Under the pieces are notes generated by a model. It was not told the origin of the DNA, made no database searches, and worked only from the letters and a program-made list of their open reading frames with translations. Source: CAXBPY01 sp003455275 (GTDB lineage Bacteria > Bacteroidota > Bacteroidia > Chitinophagales > UBA10324). Taken from it: DNA of 41,772 nucleotides. The position numbers and the translations under genes are program-made. Below are positions 8,038 through 16,625 of the stretch, one piece after another; within the stretch, counting starts at the first letter, position 1, and every line of letters begins with the position of its first letter. The stretch covers positions 1 through 41,772 of the forward strand of contig CAXBPY010000022.1 in NCBI GenBank assembly GCA_963977675.1, in the 5' to 3' direction.

Positions 8038-10488
8038 CTACCGCTGAATCACAAATTGTTTTGAGAGGATAGTTTTATCTGTCACAACTCTTAGCGTATA
8101 AATTCCATTGGAAAGATTGCTTACATCAAGATTAGATATTTGATCAGTGTTATCAGTTATTCGTAATACAGTTCTGCCTAAAACATCTTCGATTGAAATT
8201 GCATTTACTAATAACGAATAACTATTGATGAATAACTCCTCACTTGCCGGATTCGGAAACACTGTCAATTGTCCATTGTCAATTGTCAATTGATCAACTC
8301 CAACCTGATTCAAGTCAAAGAAAAAAGCTCCGGTGTTTTCAGAAAGGCAAACAAGAGTATAAGAACCGGCAAATCCAATTGCGCTGATACGGCCATGCAA
8401 ACCATTTAATGGAACCGAAACAAAACTCGCACCTTGATCAAACGAAACTGAAATTTGAGCGGGTATATTATTTGCTGCATCATCGCACTGAACAAGAGCA
8501 ATAATTCCTGCGGGAGATATTTCCATGTATGATACGCAAAGTGTCTGTACTGAAATATTTGACCAGGTGTCTCCATGATCAGATGAGTAAAAGATTTGAT
8601 TGTTGTAATATGAAACATAAATTTTTCCCTGCGCAGCTTTTGCTTCTGTGAACCACCAGTTAGTTCCGCCCGGGTTCGTTATTTCAGTCCAAGAATTCTC
8701 ATTCGCTTTTCTTCTGTAGAGATGATTTCCATTCACGATAAAAAAGTAACCGCTTCCATCGGTAAATATTTTTTTCTTCCAATTCCAGATTGGAAATGGA
8801 TTTGTTGCGGCGATTCCCTGCGACCAATTGGCCCAGGTACTTCCGCCATCGGTGCTGATGTGAATGGGAGATTGCCCATTTCTGACATCGCATCCGACAA
8901 CAATTGTGTCAGGCGAAAAATCAGATATAGCAATCTGTGTTACATTCTGAATATTGTTTGAATCTCGGTCGAAATAATTGTAAGCAAGTTGTGTCCATGT
9001 GTTTCCTCCATCAATTGTTTTGAAAAATTTTCCATCGCTGTCGTAGTAATAAGAGCCGCCGATGTATCCAGTAAACGGATTTGTTTTTGAAAAAGCAATG
9101 GCTGAAACCTGCGTGCAGTATGCATCAGGCAAAATCAGCTGGCTGCATGACTGCCCATTATCATCTGAAACAAACAAAGCTGGATCAGTTCCGCCAAAAA
9201 ATATTTTTCCGTTCTGTGGATTCCGTGTGAGACATTTTCCCTGTATGTTTTGAATTCCATGCATGGAGTATTTCCATTCCCAGTTCGATGAACTTCCGGC
9301 AATGGCATTTTTGCAAAGCAATGTATCGCCATCGTAGCTTTTCCAGAGAGCGTGATCATCATTCAGAAAAACCAACTTCGGATTGAGAGGAGAAAAATTT
9401 ATTCCGCCCATGTAATAACCGAACTCAGGTTTGTAATCGCAACTTGCATCGTTGAACTGAAGAAGTTGTTTGTTCGGGTTGTGCTTAAATTCGGCGGAGC
9501 GCCAGAGTGCGCCATAATCAATAGTTTCAAGGATTTCAAAAGCATTACCTGAATGACCTCCGACAAACCAATGTCCTCCTTCTGTTGGATGCGCGGTAAC
9601 GAAATAATCTGTCCAATCATAGAGCGGTGAAATGTTTACACTCCATGTTGTACCTCCATCTGTGCTGATATTAATATGACCGGTACAGTTGGCAATAATT
9701 ATTTGTGAGTTGCCCGCATCAAAAGCAAACTCTAGTACATCCTGCGAAAACAGTTTTGTAACACTGCCATTGCTTACATTGTATTTATAAAGACCGCCTC
9801 CGCCACTGTTAATACCATTGATGTTCAGGTTGCGCACTGCAAAAAATAATTCATTTGGATTTGCAGGATTAAAACTCATTTGTGTGATCCAAAAAGTTTT
9901 CAATGAATCTGCAACCGAAACCCATGATGAACCATGATCGCCGGAAACATATAATCCGCTTGTAGAGTAATAAGCATTGCCTGAGTTAAAATTAAATTCA
10001 GGTTGACCAGCCAGAAAAATCTGTGCTCCATTACCTGGATTAATAAGCATGATGTGACCAGCATTACTGAAGGCAGAAGTTCCTGTAACAGAAACCGGGC
10101 AATTCAATGCAGTGAAAGAATTTCCAGCATCCATAGAATGAAAAAGAAAACCGTGAGCAGTATCACCCCAGGGAGCAACTCCGCACACTGCAAATAACTC
10201 ATTGTGATTTTGAGCACTTACTTCCACATCGCGGCAGTAATAACTGTAAGTTGAAATGAAATGATCGGGAGAAAATAAATTCTGCCAGTTGTTTCCCCCA
10301 TCTGAACTTTTGAATAATCCGGATTCACCGGAGGCTGCATAAATGACATTAGAATCAACGGGATCAAAAGTCACTTCATTAATTAATCCACCGCCCTGCA
10401 CGGGGTAGGGTTGCCAGGATTGAGCGACTAAATGAAAAGTGAAAGGTGAAAAGTGAAAGAGTGAAAGGAGAAGAAGAATTTTTTTCAT
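8038..10488 (-). CDS. Secreted BNR/sialidase-type beta-propeller protein with T9SS sorting domain
   Basis: 816 residues from the ATG at 10488, which places the hydrophobic MKKILLLLSLFHFSPFTFHL...AQ signal at the N-terminus. Repeated Asp-box/BNR-like motifs (SSDGGNNWQ, SMDAGNSF, SGDHGSSW, STDGGTTW, SDDNGQS, TIDGGNTW, STDGGSTW, SSDHGDTW) run through residues about 40-730. They indicate one or two beta-propellers of the sortilin/photosystem-stability type rather than a proven sialidase. The C-terminal about 80 residues (FPNPASEELFIN ... IEDVLGR ... LSNGIYTLRVVTDK ... KQFVIQ) are a type A T9SS sorting domain, so the protein should be exported through the outer membrane and attached or released. 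The signal peptide and the linker before the sorting domain are both encoded by 7-bp tandem repeats, described separately. Confidence 0.92.
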   Translation of the reverse strand: MKKILLLLSLFHFSPFTFHLVAQSWQPYPVQGGGLINEVTFDPVDSNVIYAASGESGLFKSSDGGNNWQNLFSPDHFISTYSYYCRDVEVSAQNHNELFAVCGVAPWGDTAHGFLFHSMDAGNSFTALNCPVSVTGTSAFSNAGHIMLINPGNGAQIFLAGQPEFNFNSGNAYYSTSGLYVSGDHGSSWVSVADSLKTFWITQMSFNPANPNELFFAVRNLNINGINSGGGGLYKYNVSNGSVTKLFSQDVLEFAFDAGNSQIIIANCTGHINISTDGGTTWSVNISPLYDWTDYFVTAHPTEGGHWFVGGHSGNAFEILETIDYGALWRSAEFKHNPNKQLLQFNDASCDYKPEFGYYMGGINFSPLNPKLVFLNDDHALWKSYDGDTLLCKNAIAGSSSNWEWKYSMHGIQNIQGKCLTRNPQNGKIFFGGTDPALFVSDDNGQSCSQLILPDAYCTQVSAIAFSKTNPFTGYIGGSYYYDSDGKFFKTIDGGNTWTQLAYNYFDRDSNNIQNVTQIAISDFSPDTIVVGCDVRNGQSPIHISTDGGSTWANWSQGIAATNPFPIWNWKKKIFTDGSGYFFIVNGNHLYRRKANENSWTEITNPGGTNWWFTEAKAAQGKIYVSYYNNQIFYSSDHGDTWSNISVQTLCVSYMEISPAGIIALVQCDDAANNIPAQISVSFDQGASFVSVPLNGLHGRISAIGFAGSYTLVCLSENTGAFFFDLNQVGVDQLTIDNGQLTVFPNPASEELFINSYSLLVNAISIEDVLGRTVLRITDNTDQISNLDVSNLSNGIYTLRVVTDKTILSKQFVIQR
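8207..8234. repeat. 7-bp tandem repeat inside the T9SS sorting domain, four units
   Basis: ACTAATA, ACGAATA, ACTATTG, ATGAATA in exact 7-base phase on the plus strand, shifting frame every unit in the minus-strand gene. It encodes INSYSLLV within the sorting domain. Confidence 0.65.
8264..8291. repeat. 7-bp tandem repeat in the linker before the sorting domain, four units
   Basis: GTCAATT, GTCCATT, GTCAATT, GTCAATT on the plus strand. Because 3 x 7 = 21, the translated product is itself a seven-residue repeat: QLTIDNG QLTVF in the protein. Confidence 0.8.
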
Positions 10489-10505
10489 CGAAGTGAAAAG
10501 TAAAA
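10431..10505. repeat. 7-bp tandem repeat across the start and signal peptide of the beta-propeller gene
   Basis: AATGAAA, AGTGAAA, GGTGAAA, AGTGAAA, one extra G, AGTGAAA at 10431-10466, then AGTGAAA AGTAAAA at 10492-10505. The minus-strand ATG (10488) lies between the two blocks. The first block encodes the hydrophobic FHFSPFTFH part of the signal peptide. Confidence 0.8.
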
Positions 10506-10560
10506 CTGATTTTAATTGATGAAGAAATTTTTTCACTAACACACTCACATTTCCTGTAAT

Positions 10561-10580
10561 CCGTCCCGTTCACGGGACGG
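10561..10580. repeat. Near-perfect GC-rich palindrome
   Basis: CCGTCCCG TTCA CGGGACGG, an eight-base stem extendable to nine, in the 145-base space between two divergent genes. No T-run follows on either side, so it does not look like a terminator. It is strikingly GC-rich against the surrounding DNA. Confidence 0.7.
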
Positions 10581-10633
10581 CAATGGATTAGCTTCAATAC
10601 AGATTCCCTATCATCGCATCAAATTTTTTTCAA

Positions 10634-11479
10634 ATGAAACTCATTGCTGATTCCGGAAGCACAAGCACTAACTGGGTGCTGATTGAAAATGATGGCACTC
10701 AAAAAAAATTTAACACTGAAGGATACAATCCGTTTTTTATTAAGTCAGATGGAATTGTAAAATCATTGAGTGCGCAATTGCTTTCACATCTGAATGCTGA
10801 TGCAGTCTCTGAAATTCATTTCTACGGTTCAGGTGTTTCGAATGCTGAGAATGTGAAAACAATTGACGATGCTTTTCGAATTTGTTTTCCCAATGCAAAA
10901 AATTTTATCGAGCACGATTTGCTTTCATCCTGTCGCGCATTGCTTGGAAGAGAAAGAGGTTTCGCGGCCATACTCGGTACAGGGACCAACACTGCGATTT
11001 ACGATGGAGAAAAAGTTGAGATGAATATTGACTCACTCGGATATGCACTCGGCGATGAAGGAAGCGGCAGTTACATCGGTCGCTTATTGTTGCGCAGTTA
11101 CCTGCGTGATTTTATGCCTCAAGAACTTGCTGAGAGTTTCAGAAAAAAATTTCTGGTGACAGAGAAGAATGAAATCCTGAGAAACATTTACGACCAACCG
11201 CTGCCCAATCGTTTTCTGGCGAGCTACGCTTCGTTCATTGAAGGACAGAGTCATCCTTTCATTAGTGACCTTATTCACTTGGCGTTTCATGATTTTTTTG
11301 AGAACATCGTTTCGCACTATCCGCGATATACTGAATACACCTTCAATTGCGTTGGAAGTATTGCCTTTCATCAGCAGGAAATTCTGAAACAAGTTTCAAG
11401 TGAGTTCGGAATGAGAACAGGGAAAATTATTCAGTCACCGATTGATGAGTTGGTGAAGTTTCATTTAATGGAAAAATAG
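10634..11479 (+). CDS. N-acetylglucosamine kinase-like protein (BadF/BadG ATPase family)
   Basis: 281 residues of the ASKHA sugar-kinase fold. The N-terminal phosphate loop is visible as ADSGSTSTNW (residues 5-14), the second phosphate/adenosine region as ILGTGTNTAIYDG (near 115), and the connecting ALGDEGSGSYIGR near 137. This pattern and length fit the Bacteroidota GlcNAc or MurNAc kinase-like proteins that recycle cell-wall amino sugars to their 6-phosphates in the cytosol. Substrate choice between GlcNAc, MurNAc and glucosamine cannot be decided from sequence alone. The gene converges on yggS with only six bases between stop codons. Confidence 0.88.
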   Translation: MKLIADSGSTSTNWVLIENDGTQKKFNTEGYNPFFIKSDGIVKSLSAQLLSHLNADAVSEIHFYGSGVSNAENVKTIDDAFRICFPNAKNFIEHDLLSSCRALLGRERGFAAILGTGTNTAIYDGEKVEMNIDSLGYALGDEGSGSYIGRLLLRSYLRDFMPQELAESFRKKFLVTEKNEILRNIYDQPLPNRFLASYASFIEGQSHPFISDLIHLAFHDFFENIVSHYPRYTEYTFNCVGSIAFHQQEILKQVSSEFGMRTGKIIQSPIDELVKFHLMEK

Positions 11480-11485
11480 ATTGAC

Positions 11486-12169
11486 CTAGATAATCATATT
11501 GTACTCGTAATTCCGTTCTCCGAAAATCACGCTCCCGAGGCGAACCAGGTTGCTTCCTTCTTCCACTGCAATTTTGTAATCACTGCTCATTCCCATTGAA
11601 AGTGTTTCCAGTCGAATTGATTCTGAAGAAAATTTTTTCTTCAGAGAATCAAAGAATTTTTTTAGCCCTTTGAATTCTGTTCTAACCTTTTTATGATTCT
11701 CTGTGTTAGTAGCCATTCCCATTAATCCTTCTATCCTGATATTTTTCATAAGCGCTAATTCTTTGCTTTCAAGTATGGAGAAGCACACATCTTCTTCCAT
11801 TCCGAATTTAGTTTCTTCATCAGCAATCGAAATCTGGAATAACACACTTTGAACTCTGTTGCATTTTGATGCCTGAGCATTTATTTCTTTCAAAAGTTTC
11901 ATACTGTCCACACTCTGGATAAGTGAAATAAATGGAGCAATAAATTTCACTTTGTTCGATTGAAGATGACCGATCAGGTGCCATTCAATAGTGTATGGAA
12001 GCTGACTGTTCTTCATTAATAATTCCTGTACCTTGTTTTCGCCAAAAACATTTTGCCCCATTTTCAATAACATCTCTATTGACTCAACCGGATGAGTTTT
12101 AGATACCGCTACCAGTTTTACTTTTCTTTCATCCAGCCATTTTTTTATTTCCTTGTAATTTTCTTTCAT
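11486..12169 (-). CDS. yggS: YggS-family PLP homeostasis protein (PLPBP)
   Basis: 227 residues, the usual family length. It is a single-domain fold-type III PLP protein. The cofactor lysine is K24 in KLVAVSKTHP. Other family signatures are FGENKVQEL (near 42), WHLIGHLQSNKVK (near 62), QSVDSMKLL (near 84), GLMGMAT (near 147), LSMGMSSDYKIAVEEGSNLVRLGSVIFGER (near 190-218, phosphate binding). It buffers and delivers PLP in the cytosol and has no known enzymatic activity. It is a single gene with its ATG at 12169. Confidence 0.97.
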   Translation of the reverse strand: MKENYKEIKKWLDERKVKLVAVSKTHPVESIEMLLKMGQNVFGENKVQELLMKNSQLPYTIEWHLIGHLQSNKVKFIAPFISLIQSVDSMKLLKEINAQASKCNRVQSVLFQISIADEETKFGMEEDVCFSILESKELALMKNIRIEGLMGMATNTENHKKVRTEFKGLKKFFDSLKKKFSSESIRLETLSMGMSSDYKIAVEEGSNLVRLGSVIFGERNYEYNMII

Positions 12170-12244
12170 GCATTTCTCTTTTACAGTTTATCAATTAATC
12201 GAATAACAAGACATTCGCTTTTATTTTCGCTCGCACAAACTTCA

Positions 12245-12682
12245 ATGAAAAAATATTTTTTGTTTCTGCTTCTTTTCACATTCATTTTATCATGCGGAAG
12301 AAAAACGAACACACCTGTTTCAGGTGAAAAACTTACGAAAGAAAAAATGATTGAAGTGCTTCTCGATATTCATCTCGCTGAAGCGAGCGCAAATCAGATG
12401 GCTTTAAACACCAATGCAGGCAGAGATTCTATGTTGATTGAATATGAAAAGATTTTTTCTAAACATGAAGTTGACGGCAGGGATTTTTTTGCCACTTACA
12501 ATTATTACACTGAAAATCCGGAGTTGCTGGATACGATTTACAATGAATTGGTAATCCGCGCAACGACAATTCAAAGTAATATATTTCGTAAAACACCGGT
12601 GGACTCCACTGCAATGGCAGATAGTGCTAAAGCCAGAATGTTCAGGATGCTTAAAGCCAGGAAAGGCGTGATACACAACTGA
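12245..12682 (+). CDS. DUF4296 lipoprotein
   Basis: 145 residues from the ATG at 12245, chosen because it creates a lipoprotein signal (MKKYFLFLLLFTFILSC, lipidated Cys17). The longer frame upstream runs across the yggS start region and is rejected. The segment KMIEVLLDIHLAEAS (near 32-46) is typical of Bacteroidota DUF4296 proteins, a small envelope family without a known function. The rest is helical and charged, including YNYYTENPELLDTIYNELVIR. The upstream TATTTTCG (12222-12229) resembles a -7 box. The CoA-transferase genes start 60 bases downstream on the same strand. Confidence 0.88.
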   Translation: MKKYFLFLLLFTFILSCGRKTNTPVSGEKLTKEKMIEVLLDIHLAEASANQMALNTNAGRDSMLIEYEKIFSKHEVDGRDFFATYNYYTENPELLDTIYNELVIRATTIQSNIFRKTPVDSTAMADSAKARMFRMLKARKGVIHN

Positions 12683-12692
12683 TGAAAAAATA

Positions 12693-12721
12693 TTTGCAAA
12701 AATCTTTGACACTTATTTTCG
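12693..12721 (+). promoter_or_regulatory. Possible promoter of the CoA-transferase genes
   Basis: TTTG (12693-12696), 17 bases, TATTTTCG (12714-12721), followed by TCGCCC. The -7 box deviates by one base from TAnnTTTG. The neighbouring DUF4296 gene has the same TATTTTCG variant upstream. Confidence 0.35.
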
Positions 12722-12742
12722 TCGCCCAACAGAAAATTAATT

Positions 12743-13441
12743 ATGACAATCGTTTATGATGATGCCGACAGTGCGCTGTTCGACATAATGGATAACCAAA
12801 CACTATTACTTGGTGGCTTTGGTTTAAATGGAATTCCTGAAAACTCAATTGCCGCGTTGGTTCGCAAAGGCGTGAAAGGATTAATCTGTGTAAGTAATAA
12901 TGCAGGTGTAGATGATTTCGGGCTTGGTTTGTTATTGCAAACACGCCAGATAAAAAAAATGATTTCGAGTTATGTAGGTGAGAATGCTGAATTCGAAAGA
13001 CAAATGTTGAGTGGTGAACTCGAAGTTGATTTGGTTCCACAAGGCACACTTGCTACACGCGTGCACATGGCTGGTATGGGTATTCCTGCATTCTTTACCC
13101 CGGCAGGTTTTGGTACAGAGGTGGCTGAAGGAAAAGAAGTGCGTGAGTTCAACGGAAAAAAATATTTAATGGAATATGCTCTGAGCGGCGATTTTGCAAT
13201 TGTGAAGGCAAGCAAGGGCGACAAATTCGGTAATCTTGTTTTTGACAAAACCACAAAAAACTTTTCTACTTCAATGGCCAAGGCAGGAAGGATTACAATA
13301 GCCGAAGTTGAAAAATTAGTTGAACCCGGTGAAATTGGCCCGGAAGAAGTAGATGTGGCTGGCGTATATGTCAATCGAATTTTCGTTGGAAAAAATTATG
13401 AAAAAAGAATTGAGCGGCGCACCATCGCAATTTCAAAATAG
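12743..13441 (+). CDS. scoA: 3-oxoacid CoA-transferase subunit A
   Basis: 232 residues, the family's usual length. Together with subunit B it moves CoA between succinyl-CoA and acetoacetate (or related 3-oxoacids) in ketone body or butyrate-type metabolism, in the cytosol. Recognisable segments are LLGGFGLNGIPE (CoA-binding glycine loop, near 22-33), SNNAGVDDFGLGLLL (near 52), LVPQGTLATRVHMAGMGIPAFFTPAGFGT (near 97-125) and FAIVKASKGDKFGNLVF (near 150). The gene for subunit B follows after 26 bases. AtoD-type naming would be equally valid because the acid substrate is not fixed by sequence. Confidence 0.95.
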   Translation: MTIVYDDADSALFDIMDNQTLLLGGFGLNGIPENSIAALVRKGVKGLICVSNNAGVDDFGLGLLLQTRQIKKMISSYVGENAEFERQMLSGELEVDLVPQGTLATRVHMAGMGIPAFFTPAGFGTEVAEGKEVREFNGKKYLMEYALSGDFAIVKASKGDKFGNLVFDKTTKNFSTSMAKAGRITIAEVEKLVEPGEIGPEEVDVAGVYVNRIFVGKNYEKRIERRTIAISK

Positions 13442-13467
13442 AAAATAATTAAATCAGATCTTTAAAC

Positions 13468-14127
13468 ATGGCTCTCGATAAATATCAAATAGCAAAACGA
13501 ATTGCTAAAGAATTGCGCGATGGATATTATGTGAATCTCGGTATTGGAATCCCTACTCTTGTTTCTAACTACATTCCTTCCGGAATAAAAATCATGCTTC
13601 AATCTGAAAATGGTATTCTGGGAATGGGACCTTATCCTTCTGAAAATAATATTGATGCCGATTTAATTAATGCCGGAAAAGAAACAGTGACTATACTTCC
13701 CGGAGGTGTGTTTTTCGATTCTGCCGAAAGTTTCGGAATGATTCGCAGCGGCCGGATCGACTTAACTGTGCTCGGCGCAATGGAAGTATCTGAAGAAGGA
13801 GATATTGCGAATTGGAAAATCCCCGGAAAGATGGTAAAAGGAATGGGAGGTGCAATGGACTTAGTTGCTTCCGCAAAAAATATTATCGTAGCTATGATGC
13901 ACACTAATCCTAAGGGTGAATCAAAACTTTTGTCAAAATGCGAATTGCCTTTAACCGGAGTGAAATGTGTGAAGCGCATTGTATCAGACCTCGCTGTTCT
14001 GGATATAACTCCAAATGGATTCAGGTTAGTTGAGCGTGCTCCCGGAGTTACTGTAGAAGAAATAAAATCTAAAACTGCAGGCCGTTTAGTTGTGGAAGGT
14101 GAAATACCTGAGATGAGGCTGGATTAA
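13468..14127 (+). CDS. scoB: 3-oxoacid CoA-transferase subunit B
   Basis: 219 residues. The catalytic glutamate is E47 in the signature SENGILGMG, which forms the glutamyl-CoA thioester. The N-terminal GYYVNLGIGIPTLVSNYIP and the central GAMEVSEEGDIANWKIPGKMVKGMGGAMDLV are diagnostic for SCOT subunit B. It pairs with the upstream subunit A gene. The S9 peptidase gene starts 26 bases downstream on the same strand and could be read through, as no terminator is visible between them. Confidence 0.96.
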   Translation: MALDKYQIAKRIAKELRDGYYVNLGIGIPTLVSNYIPSGIKIMLQSENGILGMGPYPSENNIDADLINAGKETVTILPGGVFFDSAESFGMIRSGRIDLTVLGAMEVSEEGDIANWKIPGKMVKGMGGAMDLVASAKNIIVAMMHTNPKGESKLLSKCELPLTGVKCVKRIVSDLAVLDITPNGFRLVERAPGVTVEEIKSKTAGRLVVEGEIPEMRLD

Positions 14128-14153
14128 TTAATTTTTCTTTAAAATATTTTTTT

Positions 14154-16355
14154 ATGACAAAATCATTTTATGCAACAGTTTCAGTTGCTGTAATCTCTAT
14201 TTTTATTACAACAAAAGTTTTTGCCCAAAAACCAATTACAATCGAAGGCATTTGGAAAGATTATGAATTCTACCCCGCCGCACCAGATGGTTTTACTCCG
14301 CTCAATGATGGCGAGCACTATGCAAAAGTTGAAAATGATTCGAAGGATAAACCTGCCATTTATTCTTTCGAATATCTTACCGGGGTTAAAGCATCAACTA
14401 TATTTTCAGTAAGTGAAAATGTTCCTTCAGATTCAGCTCGAAAATTTTCATCGCTTGATTATTTTTTTGATAAGAATCAGGAGCACATACTTTTTTCAAC
14501 CGATGAAGAAAAAATTTACAGGCGTGGTTCAGTAGCGTCCTATTTTGTTTTTGATATTAAATCGAAAAAACTTTCTGCACTTAGTGAAAAAGGAAAACAG
14601 ATGAGTCCGGCGTTTTCACCAGACGGAAAAAAAATTGCATTTGTTCGCGACAACAATATTTTCATAAAGGATTTGGAAAGCGGAGAAGAAAAACAAGTAA
14701 CCACTGACGGAAAAAAGAATTTCATCATCAATGGAATTTGCGATTGGGTTTATGAGGAAGAATTTTCTTTTGTGCAGGCATTTCAATGGAGCAACGACAG
14801 TAAACACCTTGCTTACTATCATTTTGATGAAACAGCTGTCCCTGAATACACTGTTCAGTTTTACAACGACTTGTATCCTGAAAATTATTCTTATAAATAT
14901 CCGAAAGCAGGAGAAAAAAATTCGATAGTACAAATTCATATTTACAATACCGAAACCGGGCTGAATGTTCTTGCTGATATTGGTCCTGAAACTGATCAAT
15001 ACATTCCGCGGATCAAATGGACGAATGATGACAATGTGCTATGCATTACCAGAATGAATCGTTTGCAAAACAAACTTGAACTTCTTCTCGCCGATGCTTC
15101 CACCGGAAAAACTTCGGTAATGATGAAAGAAGAAGATCCTGATTATATAAATATTACTGATGACCTTACCTTCTTCAAAGACAATTCGCAATTCATTTGG
15201 ACCACCTCCGGCCGCGAAGGTTATAATCATATTTATATCTATGGCATGGATGGAAAAATGAAAACCGAAGTGACACATGGAAACTGGGATGTCACTGCAT
15301 TCTATGGACTGGACGAAAAGAATGGACTGATTTATTATCAAAGCGCTGAAGAAAGCCCAATGCGTCGCTATGTATATTCAATCAAACTTGATGGAACGGA
15401 CGAAAAAAAATTAACAAACGATGCCGGAACAAACAGTGCAGAATTTAATCCAACCTTTAGTTACTTCCTTCGCACACACAGTGATGCAAACACACCTCCG
15501 GATTATGCCATATGCAATTCAAATGGAGATTTAATTAAAGTTGTTGAGAATAATGATGCTTTGAAAAAGAAGCTGGTAGATTATGGTGTTTCGAAAAAAG
15601 AATTTTTCTCCTTTTCTCTCGATGACGGAACAGTACTAAATGGATGGATGATTAAACCAAAAGATTTTTCGGAAAAGAAAAAATATCCTGTGCTGATGCA
15701 TGTATACGGCGGACCCGGAAGCCAACAGGTACTCGACAGTTACGACCCATTTTACTATATGAATTTCAATTACCTTGCTCAGCATGGTTACATCATAGCT
15801 TGCGTAGATAACCGAGGCACAGGCGCCCGAGGTTCAAGTTTCGAGAAAATTACTTACATGCAACTCGGAAGAATTGAGACTATGGATCAGGCAGCAGGAG
15901 CTAAATATCTTGGCTCATTAAAGTATGTAGACCCCACACGAATCGGAATCAGCGGTTGGAGTTATGGAGGTTTTATGTCATTGATGTGCCTGAGTTATTA
16001 TCCTGATATATTTAAAACTGCCGTTTCTGTTGCTCCGGTGACAAGCTGGAAATTTTATGATAGCATTTACACCGAACGATACATGCGGACACCCGCTCAG
16101 AATAAGGAGGGGTATGAAAAATTTTGTCCTCTCGCCGGCGCACAATTTATCAAGGGAAAACTATTGATTTGTCATGGATTGGCTGATGATAATGTTCATT
16201 ATCAAAATACTGCTGAGTTACTTAAAATGCTTTATGCAAATAATATCAAGTTTACACAAATGACTTTCCCGGATAAAAATCATGGCATTAATGGAGGCAA
16301 TACGCGCAATTACCTTTTCAGCAATATGTATGATTGGGTCATAACAAATTTGTGA
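14154..16355 (+). CDS. S9 family prolyl oligopeptidase, DPP IV-like
   Basis: 733 residues with a signal peptide (MTKSFYATVSVAVISIFITTKVFAQ). Residues about 50-480 are the DPP IV-type beta-propeller (for example CDWVYEEEFSF, which carries the EE pair that binds the substrate N-terminus, near 203-207). Residues about 490-733 are the alpha/beta-hydrolase. The catalytic triad is S603 in GWSYGGF, D678 in LADDNVH and H710 in DKNHGI. It should remove X-Pro or X-Ala dipeptides from peptides in the periplasm. It is complete and of the normal length. It stands between the CoA-transferase genes and rpoC, an unusual place because rpoB would be expected directly before rpoC. Confidence 0.96.
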   Translation: MTKSFYATVSVAVISIFITTKVFAQKPITIEGIWKDYEFYPAAPDGFTPLNDGEHYAKVENDSKDKPAIYSFEYLTGVKASTIFSVSENVPSDSARKFSSLDYFFDKNQEHILFSTDEEKIYRRGSVASYFVFDIKSKKLSALSEKGKQMSPAFSPDGKKIAFVRDNNIFIKDLESGEEKQVTTDGKKNFIINGICDWVYEEEFSFVQAFQWSNDSKHLAYYHFDETAVPEYTVQFYNDLYPENYSYKYPKAGEKNSIVQIHIYNTETGLNVLADIGPETDQYIPRIKWTNDDNVLCITRMNRLQNKLELLLADASTGKTSVMMKEEDPDYINITDDLTFFKDNSQFIWTTSGREGYNHIYIYGMDGKMKTEVTHGNWDVTAFYGLDEKNGLIYYQSAEESPMRRYVYSIKLDGTDEKKLTNDAGTNSAEFNPTFSYFLRTHSDANTPPDYAICNSNGDLIKVVENNDALKKKLVDYGVSKKEFFSFSLDDGTVLNGWMIKPKDFSEKKKYPVLMHVYGGPGSQQVLDSYDPFYYMNFNYLAQHGYIIACVDNRGTGARGSSFEKITYMQLGRIETMDQAAGAKYLGSLKYVDPTRIGISGWSYGGFMSLMCLSYYPDIFKTAVSVAPVTSWKFYDSIYTERYMRTPAQNKEGYEKFCPLAGAQFIKGKLLICHGLADDNVHYQNTAELLKMLYANNIKFTQMTFPDKNHGINGGNTRNYLFSNMYDWVITNL

Positions 16356-16423
16356 TTTGATTTAATTAGGTTTAGCATTTCATTATGCGCTGAAAACCAG
16401 CCAGAAATATTTAAGGAACAACA

Positions 16424-16454
16424 TTTGCAAATCCGGCGCTCCCCTATACATTTG
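16424..16454 (+). promoter_or_regulatory. Strong Bacteroidota-type promoter of rpoC
   Basis: TTTG (16424-16427), 19 bases, TACATTTG (16447-16454): an exact match to the -33/-7 pair used by the Bacteroidota primary sigma factor. The start site would be near 16460, giving a leader of about 165 bases. GCGCTCCC occurs on both sides of the -7 box. The leader begins with a small CCTTT/AAAGG hairpin. Otherwise nothing is seen in 16356-16625. Confidence 0.75.
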
Positions 16455-16625
16455 CGCTCCCTTTGAAAAAGGAAAATTTTTGGCGCGCTGCTTCCCATTT
16501 ACAACAAATTTTTTGCAAATATTATTTACACAATTATGTGCATCATCTGGATTGCTTCCAAAGGAATCAGTGCGTCCTGAAATTGAATTTAATTACATTA
16601 TAAAACATTAAAATAATTTTTGAAA

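Noticed and set aside
8038..10488. True sialidase
   Set aside because: Asp-box repeats are present, but the catalytic Arg triad and Tyr/Glu arrangement of sialidases are not evident; many propellers carry Asp boxes.
10431..10505. Possible CRISPR array because of short regular repeats
   Set aside because: Units are seven bases with no spacers, and no cas gene is present. The same holds for the other heptamer arrays.
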